From positions 1,674,001 through 1,738,000 of the forward strand of contig NC_014829.1 in the NCBI RefSeq assembly GCF_000177235.2: a stretch of DNA of 64,000 nucleotides, given 5' to 3'. Made by a program: the position numbers and the translations under genes. Positions 52,702-61,911 of the stretch are shown one piece after another. The DNA comes from Evansella cellulosilytica DSM 2522 (GTDB lineage Bacteria; Bacillota; Bacilli; Bacillales; Salisediminibacteriaceae). Numbering within the stretch: position 1 is the stretch's first letter; each line of letters opens with the position of its first letter. The notes below the pieces were generated by a model. The model did no database searches and had not been told where the DNA came from. It saw only the letters and a program-made list of their open reading frames with translations.

Positions 52702-52853
52702 GTTCTTAAATTATAGATTATGAATATTAATACACGATACAATCATGATTTTTACTTTTTTAGTGGCCTCGTGTTCTTTCACTTTTTCAGTGTCCCTAAG
52801 CAATGAGCGTAGTTGCGCAACGGACGAAGGCATTGCCAGTGAAAAGAAGCATA

Positions 52854-52896
52854 GAGGTTGATTCAAAAGGTAGAAAAGAACCTTTTGAGTCAACCT
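52854..52896. terminator. Terminator of the BCCT gene
   Basis: GAGGTTGATTCAAAAGGT pairs with ACCTTTTGAGTCAACCTC with one mismatch. Reading on the minus strand, it lies just past the BCCT stop. Confidence 0.85.
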
Positions 52897-52910
52897 CGAT
52901 AGTTGTTACA

Positions 52911-54455
52911 TTATGTTTGATTAGCATTATCCCTATACCTTCGCTTCATGAATCTGCGGTTTTCAGTAGTGGGGTCAGGCTGTGGTTTTGTCTCCTCTTT
53001 AAATGATTTCAGCATAGAGAAGGTCATTAAAACTAAAATGAACGTTAAAGGGAATGCACTGACAATAATTGCAGTCTGCATTGCCTCCAATCCGCCTGAT
53101 GCCATTAAGACAACTGCTGAAGCGGCTAAGACGATTCCCCAGCTATACTTCACGATATTCGGAGGTTCTGTACTCCCATTCGTAGTTTGCATACCGAGAA
53201 CGAAAGTAGCTGAATCTGCAGAAGTAATGAAAAATGTGCTGATCAAAAAGATGGTGATAAAAGCAAGTAACCCACTAAATGGTAATTGCTCATATACATA
53301 GAATAAAGCTGTTTCCAAAGCTTGACCTGAAATGTCAAGACCTAGATTGTATTCGAAAAAGATTCCGGTACCTCCGAACACTCCGAACCATAGGGAGCAT
53401 ACAATAGTAGGCAATACTAATACAGCGATAACGAATTCCCTAACAGTTCTTCCTTTCGAAACACGCGCAATGAATGTTCCGACGAACGGAGCCCAAGCAA
53501 TCCACCAAGCCCAATAGAAGATAGTCCAGCCCTGAAGCCAAGCGGCACTCTCTACATCAAACGGAGAGAGACGTAGCCCCATTGCGGGTAAGTTTTGGAT
53601 ATAACTACCGAAAGTTGTTGTAAATAGATCCATTAAGAAGATCGTTGGTCCTAATGCAATTACAGCAATGAAAAGAATAACTGCCAAAACTAAGTTGGTG
53701 TTACTTAAGTACTTGATTCCCTTTTTTAGGCCTGTTCCAGCACTTAGCATAAAAAGTACTGTTACAATAGCTATAATAAGAAACTGCATCGAAAAGTTGT
53801 TTGGAATTCCTGTTAAATAACTTAATCCTCCGTTTATTTGAGCTGCGCCTAGTCCTAATGAAGCACATACTCCAAAGATCGTGGCAAAGACTGCTACTAT
53901 ATCAATTATTTTACCAGTACGTCCCTTCACTTTGTCGCCAAGTAAAGGATAGAGGGCTGCACTCATTAATCCAGGGTAACCTTTTCTAAATTTAAAATAG
54001 GCAATTCCTAAAGCGATCGTAGCGTAAATTGCCCAAGCATGAAAGCCCCAATGAAGATAAGTGTACCGTAAACTTAAGATTGCGGCATCTTCTGTTCCCC
54101 CGCTAATAAATGGTGGACTTGCAAAGTGAGAAATAGGTTCTGAAACGCCAAAAAATAATAGTCCAATTCCCATACCAGCACTGAAAAGCATCGCAAACCA
54201 TGTAGGACGATTAAATTCTGGTTTGTCATCGTCTTTCCCAAGCTTAATTTTTCCATACTTACTAAAGATGAGAAAGAGTGCAAAGATTAAGAAAAACGTA
54301 GCAGCGAGCTGGTAAAACCAACCAAAGTTTTCTAAAAAGAACGCCAGGGTGACATCCATTACATTTCCTAAATGAACTGGGAAAAAAGCTCCCCACAGCA
54401 CAAAAATAATGGATAAGCCAATAGAAACCCAAAATACTGTCGTTACTTTTTTCAT
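52911..54455 (-). CDS. BCCT-family betaine/carnitine/choline transporter
   Basis: A 514-residue secondary carrier with 12 predicted helices. The BCCT signature is present as GWTIFYWAWWIAWAPFVGTFIARVSKGRTVREF, together with GMGIGLLFFGVSEP and the aromatic substrate region. It resembles OpuD/BetL-type Na+-coupled glycine betaine importers, used for osmoprotection; the exact substrate is not certain. The C-terminal tail (from about residue 480) is basic and hydrophilic, often an osmosensing feature. It is inserted on the opposite strand into the otherwise conserved yrzB-mltG junction and begins behind AAAGGAGGGG. Confidence 0.92.
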   Translation of the reverse strand: MKKVTTVFWVSIGLSIIFVLWGAFFPVHLGNVMDVTLAFFLENFGWFYQLAATFFLIFALFLIFSKYGKIKLGKDDDKPEFNRPTWFAMLFSAGMGIGLLFFGVSEPISHFASPPFISGGTEDAAILSLRYTYLHWGFHAWAIYATIALGIAYFKFRKGYPGLMSAALYPLLGDKVKGRTGKIIDIVAVFATIFGVCASLGLGAAQINGGLSYLTGIPNNFSMQFLIIAIVTVLFMLSAGTGLKKGIKYLSNTNLVLAVILFIAVIALGPTIFLMDLFTTTFGSYIQNLPAMGLRLSPFDVESAAWLQGWTIFYWAWWIAWAPFVGTFIARVSKGRTVREFVIAVLVLPTIVCSLWFGVFGGTGIFFEYNLGLDISGQALETALFYVYEQLPFSGLLAFITIFLISTFFITSADSATFVLGMQTTNGSTEPPNIVKYSWGIVLAASAVVLMASGGLEAMQTAIIVSAFPLTFILVLMTFSMLKSFKEETKPQPDPTTENRRFMKRRYRDNANQT

Positions 54456-54817
54456 ATTAAGTGCCCCTCCTTTGCAAATAGCATTTGATATTTACTTTAT
54501 TTTTATGTAGGTGTATTGGCACACCCTTTCAATGGCAATCTAGTTCTCAACTCTCTTTATATATTGGCATGAATAAAGTTACGTGGACTTTTTCAGTGGG
54601 GGCGTCTAATGCAAGGGGTCTTGTATAATTCGTTGTTCTCACTAGTGTCTCGCATTTTTTAATGAAATTACCGTTAATTCTGGACCATTTTTTAAGCTAT
54701 TAGTACCCTATTTCCTCTGTTTTCCTCAGTTGAAAAACATGATACAATGTTTCGACAGAAGGACCCCTTTTATTGCAAGATGTAGTATAATGGATGAGGT
54801 GAAAGGAGGAATCTACT
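54456..54817. other. Divergent region between the BCCT gene and mltG
   Basis: An inverted repeat GGTGT/ACACC at 54510-54525 lies upstream of the BCCT gene and could be an operator. An extended -10, TAGTATAAT, ends at 54791, 26 bases before mltG, but its -35 is not clear. ACTTTTTCAGTGGGGGCG at about 54587 is a fragment of the CTGAAAAAGTG family. No gene is seen. Confidence 0.5.
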
Positions 54818-55930
54818 TTGTCTGAAAAAAAGGAAAAACGGAGAAAAAAACATAGAGAAAAACTACTCGAAAGGCAGAAAGAGGCTAGTTTAGTGAGGAA
54901 AATTGTATTCGTTTGTTTATTTTTAATTATACTTACAGTAGCCGGAGTCGGTTACGGTTCTTATCAATATATTATGAATGCCATAGGTCCTGTTGATGAA
55001 TCAGACGACACCGATATTGAGGTTAGCATCCCTATCGGTTCTACGACTACAAGAATTGGTGAAATACTTGAAGAAAACGGTCTTATTAGTAATGCTTCTA
55101 TTTTTAGATATTATGTTCGGTTTAAAAATGAATCGAATTTCCAGGCTGGAGACTATTCACTGTCCCGGAATATGGATATGGATGACATTATCTTGGAATT
55201 AAAAGAAGGTATGGTATATCAAGATTACCAAATCAGCTTCACTATACCAGAAGGCCGATGGTTAGAAAGAGTGATTGAATTAGCGGAGGAAAATACGAAT
55301 TTATCTGAAGAAGATATTTTAGAAGTGATCACAGATGAGGAATATTTAGAGGAACTCATTGAGAGATATGAAATTCTAGAGGAAGTAATACTAACTGAAG
55401 AGATAAGGTACCCATTAGAAGGGTATTTATTTCCTGCAAGGTATGATTTTGTTGAAGAGGAAATTACAGTGGAACAGTTAATCGAAACGATGATTAACAG
55501 AACTTCATCCGTCCTAATTGATAATGGCGCAGCTGGATCTCAATATACGTACCATGAAATTCTTACGCTGGCCTCGATTATTGAAGGGGAAGCAAGAAAT
55601 GACGAAGAACGGTACCGTATTTCAGGGGTAATTAAAAACCGCTTAGATCGTGGCATGCCACTACAGATGGACCCAACTGTTGCTTATGCTCATGGGGAGC
55701 ATTTGTCAAGAACGACATACGATCATTTAGAAATAGAGTCACCTTATAATACGTATCATGTAACAGGGATACCTATAGGACCAATTAATAACCCAGGAGA
55801 AGCATCAATTAGAGCTGCGTTACTACCAGAAGACCATTTTTATTTATACTTCTACCATTCACCTAATGGAGATGTTTATTTTACAGAAACATTAGCTGAA
55901 CATGAAGCAGTGGTAGGACAATATCAATAA
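54818..55930 (+). CDS. mltG: Endolytic murein transglycosylase MltG
   Basis: Cleaves nascent glycan strands at the membrane, limiting their length. A very basic cytoplasmic N-terminus (EKKEKRRKKHREKLLERQK) is followed by one membrane helix (about residues 29-50), a LysM-like domain and the YceG catalytic domain. The catalytic Glu is in LASIIEGEARNDEERYRI; LQMDPTVAYAHG, YNTYHVTGIPIGPINNPG and FYLYFYHSPNG are conserved. Translation starts at TTG 54818 behind AAGGAGGA. Confidence 0.95.
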   Translation: MSEKKEKRRKKHREKLLERQKEASLVRKIVFVCLFLIILTVAGVGYGSYQYIMNAIGPVDESDDTDIEVSIPIGSTTTRIGEILEENGLISNASIFRYYVRFKNESNFQAGDYSLSRNMDMDDIILELKEGMVYQDYQISFTIPEGRWLERVIELAEENTNLSEEDILEVITDEEYLEELIERYEILEEVILTEEIRYPLEGYLFPARYDFVEEEITVEQLIETMINRTSSVLIDNGAAGSQYTYHEILTLASIIEGEARNDEERYRISGVIKNRLDRGMPLQMDPTVAYAHGEHLSRTTYDHLEIESPYNTYHVTGIPIGPINNPGEASIRAALLPEDHFYLYFYHSPNGDVYFTETLAEHEAVVGQYQ

Positions 55931-55956
55931 GGTGTATAGTAATTTAAGCTTGAAAA

Positions 55957-55988
55957 GGGAGAATGTGTTATTCGCATTCTCCCTATCT
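55957..55988 (+). terminator. Terminator of mltG
   Basis: GGGAGAATG pairs with CATTCTCCC over a nine-base loop, followed by TATCTTT. Confidence 0.75.
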
Positions 55989-56091
55989 TTATGTTAAAAT
56001 ATATCGGTCAAAGTACTCTCGATAATAGTATTACTTTTGTGAAGTGCATTATTACTAGGGATATAAAGCAGCCAAAGGAGGCGCTTTTTTT

Positions 56092-56751
56092 ATGACGAAG
56101 CTTCAGATTACAGAAGAATATATATCGTTCTTACTACAAGAGCAACAAGGACATCTCTCAGAAATGGAAAAGTATGCACAACAAAATAATGTGCCCATTA
56201 TGGAATCAACAGGTATGCAAACATTATTGCAAATAATAATGCTAAAAAAACCAGCAAATATATTAGAAATTGGTGCTGCAATAGGTTATTCTGCAATTAG
56301 AATGGGAATTGCTGTTCCTAATGCAACAATCGTAACGATAGAAAGAGATGAATCTAGAATAATAGAAGCAAAGAAAAATATCGAAAAGGTAAGTATGAAC
56401 GAGCAAATCCATCTTGTTGAGGGAGATGCTTTAAAGGTTGTAGAAAAAGTAGCGAAATATGCACCATATGACGTTTTATTTATAGATGCTGCAAAAGGTC
56501 AGTACGAGCAATTTTTTGAGCTTTACGAGCCTTATGTTAATATTGGTGGTCTCATTATTTCAGATAATGTGTTATTTAAAGGAATGGTTGCGGGTGAAAC
56601 TGAAATACATTCGAAAAGGTTAAAGCCAATGATAAATAAGCTACGTCGATTTAATGAAAAGATGATGAGCGAATCTCGTTTTACATCAATGATCTATCCT
56701 ATAGGGGATGGGGTCATGGTTAGTATAAAAAATAGTAAGTGTGACGAATAG
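56092..56751 (+). CDS. trmR: tRNA 5-hydroxyuridine methyltransferase TrmR (O-methyltransferase)
   Basis: AdoMet-dependent class I methyltransferase, 219 residues. The AdoMet site is ILEIGAAIGYSAIRMG and the metal/acceptor site includes YDVLFIDAAKGQYEQFFE and IISDNVLFKGMV. YrrM of B. subtilis, in the same position, methylates ho5U34 of tRNA to mo5U34. It is followed 13 bases later by the two U32 genes that make the ho5U substrate. Confidence 0.93.
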   Translation: MTKLQITEEYISFLLQEQQGHLSEMEKYAQQNNVPIMESTGMQTLLQIIMLKKPANILEIGAAIGYSAIRMGIAVPNATIVTIERDESRIIEAKKNIEKVSMNEQIHLVEGDALKVVEKVAKYAPYDVLFIDAAKGQYEQFFELYEPYVNIGGLIISDNVLFKGMVAGETEIHSKRLKPMINKLRRFNEKMMSESRFTSMIYPIGDGVMVSIKNSKCDE

Positions 56752-56764
56752 GTGGTAAAAGAAT

Positions 56765-57694
56765 ATGAATAAACCAGAATTATTAGTAACTCCTACGTGT
56801 GTTCAAGACATTGAACCGTTAATAGATGCGGGAGCAACAGCTTTTATTGTTGGAGAAGAACAATATGGATTGAGACTTGCTGGAGAGTTTACTCGAGACG
56901 ATATTAAGAAAACAGTGGACCTTGCCCACGAAAAAGGGGTAAAGGTTTATGTAGCAATGAATGCGCTCTTTCATAATGATACACTCCCACTGTTACCAGA
57001 TTATATTAAGTTTCTACACTCTATTAACGTAGACGCAATCGTTTTCGGTGATCCTGCTGTTTTAATGAATACCCGAGAAGTAGCTCCTCAAATGAAGTTA
57101 CATTGGAACACGGAAACAACAGCAACAAATTGGTTTACAGCGAATTATTGGGGGAAAAAAGGTTCAAAAAGGGCTGTTCTAGCTCGGGAGTTGAATATGG
57201 ACTCCATTATAGAAATAAAAGAAAATGCAGAAGTAGAGATTGAAGTACAAGTACAAGGAATGACTTGTATGTTTCAATCTAAGCGTACTTTATTAGGGAA
57301 TTATATGGAGTTTCAAGGTAAGGATTTAAAGGTAGAAGGTAGAAGTAAAGATCGCACGTTGTTTTTACATGACCCAGAAAGAGATGCGAAATATCCAATA
57401 TGGGAAGATAAAAATGGCACGCACATTATGAGCCCTAAAGATATTTGCATTATCGATGAGCTAGAGGAAATGATAGATGCAGGCATTGATTCATTCAAAA
57501 TAGACGGTATTCTAAAGTCTAGTGATTATATTGTAAAGGTAACAAAGCTTTACCGAGAAGCTATCGATTTATATATAGAAAGTCCCGATGAATATGATGA
57601 GAAAAAGCCGGCTTTGCTCGATGCAATAAAGGAGATGCAGCCACCAAATCGTGATTTAGATACCGGCTTCTTCTTTAAAGAGACGGTTTATTAA
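56765..57694 (+). CDS. U32 family protein, tRNA hydroxylation subunit TrhP1 (YrrN)
   Basis: Member of peptidase family U32, now linked in B. subtilis (TrhP1/TrhP2) to prephenate-dependent hydroxylation of U34 in tRNA. The 309-residue protein has the U32 core (LLVTPTCVQDIEPLIDAGA and DSFKIDGILKSSDYIVKV). It keeps only one Cys (MTCMFQSKRTLLG) where its partner has an iron-sulfur-type cluster of cysteines, so it is probably the non-metal subunit. The gene is eight bases before yrrO-like trhP2. Confidence 0.88.
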   Translation: MNKPELLVTPTCVQDIEPLIDAGATAFIVGEEQYGLRLAGEFTRDDIKKTVDLAHEKGVKVYVAMNALFHNDTLPLLPDYIKFLHSINVDAIVFGDPAVLMNTREVAPQMKLHWNTETTATNWFTANYWGKKGSKRAVLARELNMDSIIEIKENAEVEIEVQVQGMTCMFQSKRTLLGNYMEFQGKDLKVEGRSKDRTLFLHDPERDAKYPIWEDKNGTHIMSPKDICIIDELEEMIDAGIDSFKIDGILKSSDYIVKVTKLYREAIDLYIESPDEYDEKKPALLDAIKEMQPPNRDLDTGFFFKETVY

Positions 57695-57707
57695 GGAGGT
57701 ATTGATA

Positions 57708-58982
57708 ATGGAACAAGTAGCGACAAAAACGGAAGACGGAAAAAGAATCATTACGAAAAAACCAGAGCTTTTAGCCCCTGCTGGGAACTTAGAAAAGCTT
57801 AAAATAGCTGTTCATTATGGAGCTGATGCAGTATTTATCGGTGGACAAGAGTTCGGATTACGTTCAAATGCTGACAATTTTTCAATTGAAGAAATGGCTG
57901 AAGGTGTTCAGTTTGCGAATAAGTATGGCGCAAGAATATATGTAACGACAAACATTTTTGCCCATAATGAAAACATGGATGGGTTAGAGGAATATTTAAG
58001 TGATTTAGAACGAGTTGGTATTGCCGGTATTATTGTTGCAGACCCACTTATTATAGAAACATGTAAAAAAGCTGCGCCTAAATTAGAAATTCATCTTTCT
58101 ACACAACAATCGTTATCAAACTGGCAAGCAGTAAAGTTTTGGAAGGAAGAAGGGTTAGAACGTGTCGTGCTCGCTCGTGAGGTAGGTTTAGCTGAAATGC
58201 TTGAAATGAAGAAAAACGTAGACATTGAAATTGAAACGTTCATACACGGTGCAATGTGTATTTCTTATTCTGGACGCTGTACGCTAAGTAACCATATGAC
58301 GGCAAGGGATTCCAATCGTGGTGGGTGCTGTCAATCATGTCGATGGGATTACTTCCTCTATGCAGAAAATAATGATGGGGAAGAACATGCAGAAGTGAAA
58401 TTATTTGCTGAAGAAGATGCCCCTTTCGCTATGTCACCGAAAGATTTAAATTTAGTGGAGGCAATACCAAAATTGATTGAAGCTGGAATTGATAGCTTAA
58501 AAATTGAGGGAAGAATGAAATCCATTCACTATGTTGCAACAGTTGTAAGTGTCTATCGAAAAGTGATTGACGCGTATTGTGAAGACCCAGACAACTTTAC
58601 AATCGATCCTGCTTGGCTAGAGGAACTAGCAAAGTGTGCAAATAGACCTACTGCACCAGCATTTTTTGAAAATGAACCAGGATTTGAGGAGCAAATGTTT
58701 TGGAGTCACAGCCAAAAAACAACGATAGATTTTGCTGGTCTCGTACTTGATTACGATAAAAAGTCTGGCATTGTAACATTACAGCAACGTAATTATTTTA
58801 AACCAGGAGATACGATTGAGTTTTTCGGCCCTGAAATTAATACATTTAAGCAAAAGGTAGGTACGATTTGGGATGAGGATGGAGAAGAGCTAGATGCTGC
58901 CCGTCATCCATTACAAGTTGTAAAAATAAAAGTGGATAAGCCTGTCTTTAGTAATAATATGATGAGAAAGGAAGCAATATAA
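57708..58982 (+). CDS. U32 family protein, tRNA hydroxylation subunit TrhP2 (YrrO)
   Basis: A 424-residue U32 protein. The conserved cysteines lie in HGAMCISYSGRCTLSNH and RGGCCQSCRWDY, consistent with a bound iron-sulfur cluster. IEAGIDSLKIEGRMKSIHYV is the family signature, and a C-terminal beta-barrel domain follows from about residue 340. With its neighbour it should make ho5U34 in tRNA, which TrmR then methylates. The start ATG 57708 is eight bases after AAGGAGG. The TAA stop abuts the udk ATG. Confidence 0.92.
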   Translation: MEQVATKTEDGKRIITKKPELLAPAGNLEKLKIAVHYGADAVFIGGQEFGLRSNADNFSIEEMAEGVQFANKYGARIYVTTNIFAHNENMDGLEEYLSDLERVGIAGIIVADPLIIETCKKAAPKLEIHLSTQQSLSNWQAVKFWKEEGLERVVLAREVGLAEMLEMKKNVDIEIETFIHGAMCISYSGRCTLSNHMTARDSNRGGCCQSCRWDYFLYAENNDGEEHAEVKLFAEEDAPFAMSPKDLNLVEAIPKLIEAGIDSLKIEGRMKSIHYVATVVSVYRKVIDAYCEDPDNFTIDPAWLEELAKCANRPTAPAFFENEPGFEEQMFWSHSQKTTIDFAGLVLDYDKKSGIVTLQQRNYFKPGDTIEFFGPEINTFKQKVGTIWDEDGEELDAARHPLQVVKIKVDKPVFSNNMMRKEAI

Positions 58983-59618
58983 ATGGGTACTAAACCCATC
59001 ATCATAGGAGTAGCTGGTGGTTCTGGGTCTGGAAAAACTACTGTCGCGAATAAAATATATTGTAAGTTTCAAAATCAAGATATATTAATGATTGAGCAAG
59101 ACGCTTACTACAAAGATCAAAGTCATTTGCCAATGGAAGAGAGGCTTAAAACGAATTACGATCATCCACTGGCATTTGATAACGATTTACTTTTAGATCA
59201 CTTAAGGAAACTGTTGGATCGAGAAGAAATAGACAAACCAGTATATGATTATGCGAATCACACACGCTCTAAAGAAATAATGAAACAAAGTCCAAGAGAT
59301 GTCATCATTTTAGAAGGTATTTTAATCTTGGAAGATGAACGATTACGAGATATAATGGATATTAAATTGTATGTAGATACCGATGCAGATTTGAGAATCA
59401 TCCGGCGCCTTATGCGTGATATAAAAGACCGTGGTCGAACAATTGATTCGGTCATTGATCAATATACAGAAGTGGTTCGTCCGATGCATCTTCAATTCAT
59501 TGAGCCAACAAAACGCTATGCTGATGTCATTATCCCAGAGGGTGGTAATAATCAAGTAGCAATAGATTTAATGGTTACAAAAATAAAAACGATTCTTGAA
59601 CAAAAATTAATTTTGTAA
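58983..59618 (+). CDS. udk: Uridine kinase
   Basis: Phosphorylates uridine and cytidine in pyrimidine salvage. A P-loop [17 protein letters not shown] opens the 211-residue protein. [16 protein letters not shown] and [11 protein letters not shown] form the nucleoside site, and [20 protein letters not shown] is the lid. It starts immediately after the trhP2 stop with no gap. Confidence 0.97.
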   Translation: MGTKPIIIGVAGGSGSGKTTVANKIYCKFQNQDILMIEQDAYYKDQSHLPMEERLKTNYDHPLAFDNDLLLDHLRKLLDREEIDKPVYDYANHTRSKEIMKQSPRDVIILEGILILEDERLRDIMDIKLYVDTDADLRIIRRLMRDIKDRGRTIDSVIDQYTEVVRPMHLQFIEPTKRYADVIIPEGGNNQVAIDLMVTKIKTILEQKLIL

Positions 59619-59679
59619 TAGCATAAAATACGTGCTATAGTTATGGAAATGGATTTTTGGATTATAATGTTAGTTCACT

Positions 59680-59722
59680 CAGCGCCCCAATTTTTTCCAT
59701 ATGGGAAAATTGGGCGCTGACC
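59680..59722 (+). terminator. Terminator of the trmR-udk operon
   Basis: CAGCGCCCCAATTTTTTCC pairs with GGAAAATTGGGCGCTG, a long GC-rich stem containing T-runs on its arms. No T-tail follows directly, but ACCGTTTATT is near. Confidence 0.7.
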
Positions 59723-59870
59723 GTTTATTAAAAGCATGTTTTTATACTTTTTAACATACTATTCCAGAAACCGTTTCTTTCCTATATTATTATTTTTATT
59801 CGAGTGCTGTTAGAAGAGAGAATGAAAGCGCTCACTTAGTGTAGTTTGTATTAGACAGAAGGAGTGAAGA

Positions 59871-60347
59871 ATGATGGTAGATGAGAAACATTATATGACA
59901 TTAGAGGGAAAGGAGAAATTAGAGAAGGAGCTTGAGTACTTAAAAACAGAACGACGAAAAGAAGTCGTTGAACGTATAAAAGTTGCTCGCAGTTTTGGAG
60001 ATCTTTCTGAGAACTCTGAATATGATTCAGCAAAAGAAGAACAAGCATTTGTGGAAGGTAGAATTAGTACAATTGAAAAAATGATCCGCAATGCTGTCAT
60101 GATAAAAGAAGATAGTACTAATACATCTGTAGTAACTTTAGGTAAAACGGTATCATTTAAAGAATTACCAGACGGTGATGAAGAAGAATATACAATAGTA
60201 GGTCGTGCTGAAGCAGATCCATTAGAAGGTAAAATTTCTAACGACTCGCCTATGGCACAAAGTTTAATGGGTAAATCAGTTGGACAAAAGGTCACAGTTG
60301 CTACCCCTGGTGGAGATATGGAAGTAGAAATTTTAGAAGTAAAATAA
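59871..60347 (+). CDS. greA: Transcription elongation factor GreA
   Basis: Rescues backtracked RNA polymerase by stimulating transcript cleavage. The N-terminal coiled coil ([18 protein letters not shown], then [18 protein letters not shown]) carries the acidic tip, and the C-terminal FKBP-like domain contains [21 protein letters not shown]. Starts at ATG 59871 or 59874 behind AAGGAG are both possible. It is the last gene of the conserved block before the IS. Confidence 0.97.
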   Translation: MMVDEKHYMTLEGKEKLEKELEYLKTERRKEVVERIKVARSFGDLSENSEYDSAKEEQAFVEGRISTIEKMIRNAVMIKEDSTNTSVVTLGKTVSFKELPDGDEEEYTIVGRAEADPLEGKISNDSPMAQSLMGKSVGQKVTVATPGGDMEVEILEVK

Positions 60348-60361
60348 CACATTTAAGATAG

Positions 60362-60403
60362 AATACCACATGAGGTGATTGTTGCCACATGTGGTATTTT
60401 TTG
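60362..60403 (+). terminator. Terminator of greA, interrupted at its T-tract by the IS
   Basis: AATACCACATG (60362-60372) pairs with CATGTGGTATT (60388-60398), followed by TTTTG. The IS begins at 60404. A further T-run resumes beyond the IS at 61785. Confidence 0.88.
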
Positions 60404-61784
60404 GGCTCTAAAATATATGTTGGGGTAATAAGAAAATTCTGAGCATATAAAAACACGCAATCTCCAATATCCTTTAAACTTGAATTGTCGAAGAAACAAG
60501 AAAAGGATAGGAGTTGCGTGCATATGCATTTTATCATGAATTTCCCTGGTTTAGAAGAGTTGACTGTAACAAAAACAGAAGTAGTGGCAGATTCGTTTCA
60601 TGTCCACGTAGAGATGGAACGTAAAACACATCGATGTCCCGTATGTGAGGGGAAAACGAAGCAAGTTCATGACTATCGAATTCAAAAGGTCCAACATTTG
60701 AAGATGTTTGAAAGAAACACATATTTGTTTTATAGAAAGAGGCGCTATAAGTGTTCCTGTGGAAAGAGGTTTCCTGAAAAGACGAAAGTGATAGAAAGGT
60801 ATCAGCGTCATACAGTGGAATGGAATCAGGCTTTGGGATTACGCGTCATTCAAGGAAAGAACTTTAAAGATACAGCTAGCCAGTTTCGAACATCACCAAC
60901 CACTGTAATAAGACGATTTGATAAAATTTCAACACCGATGTTTAAGGAAGTGGAGGAATTACCTGAAGTAATTGCGATTGATGAATATAAAGGAGATACA
61001 AACAAGGGGAAATTCCAGGTTATCCTAGCGAATGGAAAGACAGGAGAACCGCTGGACATCCTTCCGGATCGTTCGGTGAAAACTGTTAAGTCCTACCTAC
61101 GAAAAAAAGGTGCCAATGTAAAAATGGTAGTCATGGATATGAGTTATTCCTTTAAGTCAGCTGTAGAAAAAGCCCTGGGTAGTCCAGTGATTATTGCGGA
61201 TCGTTTCCACTTCTGTCGCTATATATATTGGGCATTAGAGCAAGTACGAAGAAGAGTTCAAAAAGACTTTCATGATTACGATCGAAAAAAGTGCAAACGA
61301 ATGAAGCATGTATTTAATAAACGCTACGAGGATTTAACAGAAAAGCAGCACTGGTATTTGAAAAGGTATTTAAGTCTCTCCAGTGAATTAAGAAGGGCAT
61401 ATGAACTTAAGGAATCCTTCCGATTGTGGTTTGATGAGGCAAAAGAGATAGGTTCCAAAGATGGCTTACGAGTAAAACAAGGGCTTAATAACTTCTATGA
61501 GTTGGTTAAACAATCAGGGATGAAGGAGTTTATAAAAGCGATCGAAACGTTCAAGAACTGGGAGATTGAGATAGTCAATAGTTTTACTTTTGGCTACACC
61601 AATGGTCCAATTGAGGGGCTTAACAACCAAACGAAGGTCATAAAACGTAATGCATTTGGATTTAAGCGTTATGACAGATTGCGAATGCGAGTGTTATTAC
61701 ATCATCAATTAAAAGGAAAGACAATTCAAGTAGGATAAAGGGGCAGGAGAATTATTCTCCCACCCCAACATTTGACTTAGAACC
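60404..61784 (+). mobile_element. Complete ISL3-family insertion sequence (about 1.38 kb)
   Basis: The left end GGCTCTAAAATATATGTTGG and the inverse of the right end, GGTTCTAAGTCAAATGTTGG, are imperfect inverted repeats of about 22 bases, both continuing with GGT. The flanks ATTTTTTG (60396-60403) and TTTTTTTG (61785-61792) look like an 8-bp target duplication with one change. The single gene inside is intact. Confidence 0.88.
60524..61738 (+). CDS. ISL3-family transposase
   Basis: DDE transposase of about 404 residues. The N-terminal zinc-binding region has CPVCEGKTKQVHDYR and the CSCGKRFPE knuckle. A helix-turn-helix follows (NFKDTASQFRTSPTTVIRRF). Catalytic residues are expected at the Asp of EVIAIDEYKGD, the Asp of VVMDMSYSFK and the Glu of NGPIEGLNNQTKVIKR. 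The frame has no interruption, so the element may be active. ATG 60524 lies ten bases after AGGAG; GTG 60518 is also in frame. Confidence 0.93.
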   Translation: MHFIMNFPGLEELTVTKTEVVADSFHVHVEMERKTHRCPVCEGKTKQVHDYRIQKVQHLKMFERNTYLFYRKRRYKCSCGKRFPEKTKVIERYQRHTVEWNQALGLRVIQGKNFKDTASQFRTSPTTVIRRFDKISTPMFKEVEELPEVIAIDEYKGDTNKGKFQVILANGKTGEPLDILPDRSVKTVKSYLRKKGANVKMVVMDMSYSFKSAVEKALGSPVIIADRFHFCRYIYWALEQVRRRVQKDFHDYDRKKCKRMKHVFNKRYEDLTEKQHWYLKRYLSLSSELRRAYELKESFRLWFDEAKEIGSKDGLRVKQGLNNFYELVKQSGMKEFIKAIETFKNWEIEIVNSFTFGYTNGPIEGLNNQTKVIKRNAFGFKRYDRLRMRVLLHHQLKGKTIQVG

Positions 61785-61824
61785 TTTTTTTGTAAAGAAA
61801 GGAATGAAAATATTTCTAAATATG

Positions 61825-61884
61825 TTGACGAAATGAAAAAGTTCCGAGTATACTGTGTATAAAAAGTATATACAGTATACTCGG
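61825..61884 (+). promoter_or_regulatory. Promoter with overlapping operator palindrome for the GntR-ABC operon
   Basis: TTGACG at 61825-61830 and TATACT at 61849-61854, 18 bases apart, form a sigma-A promoter. A 17-bp-armed palindrome, CCGAGTATACTGTGTAT/ATATACAGTATACTCGG (61844-61860 and 61868-61884, one mismatch), covers the -10 and the transcription start. This is the expected binding site of the YtrA-type repressor encoded next, giving autoregulation. Confidence 0.8.
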
Positions 61885-61911
61885 TCTTTTTATAGATAGA
61901 GGTGATAAAAG

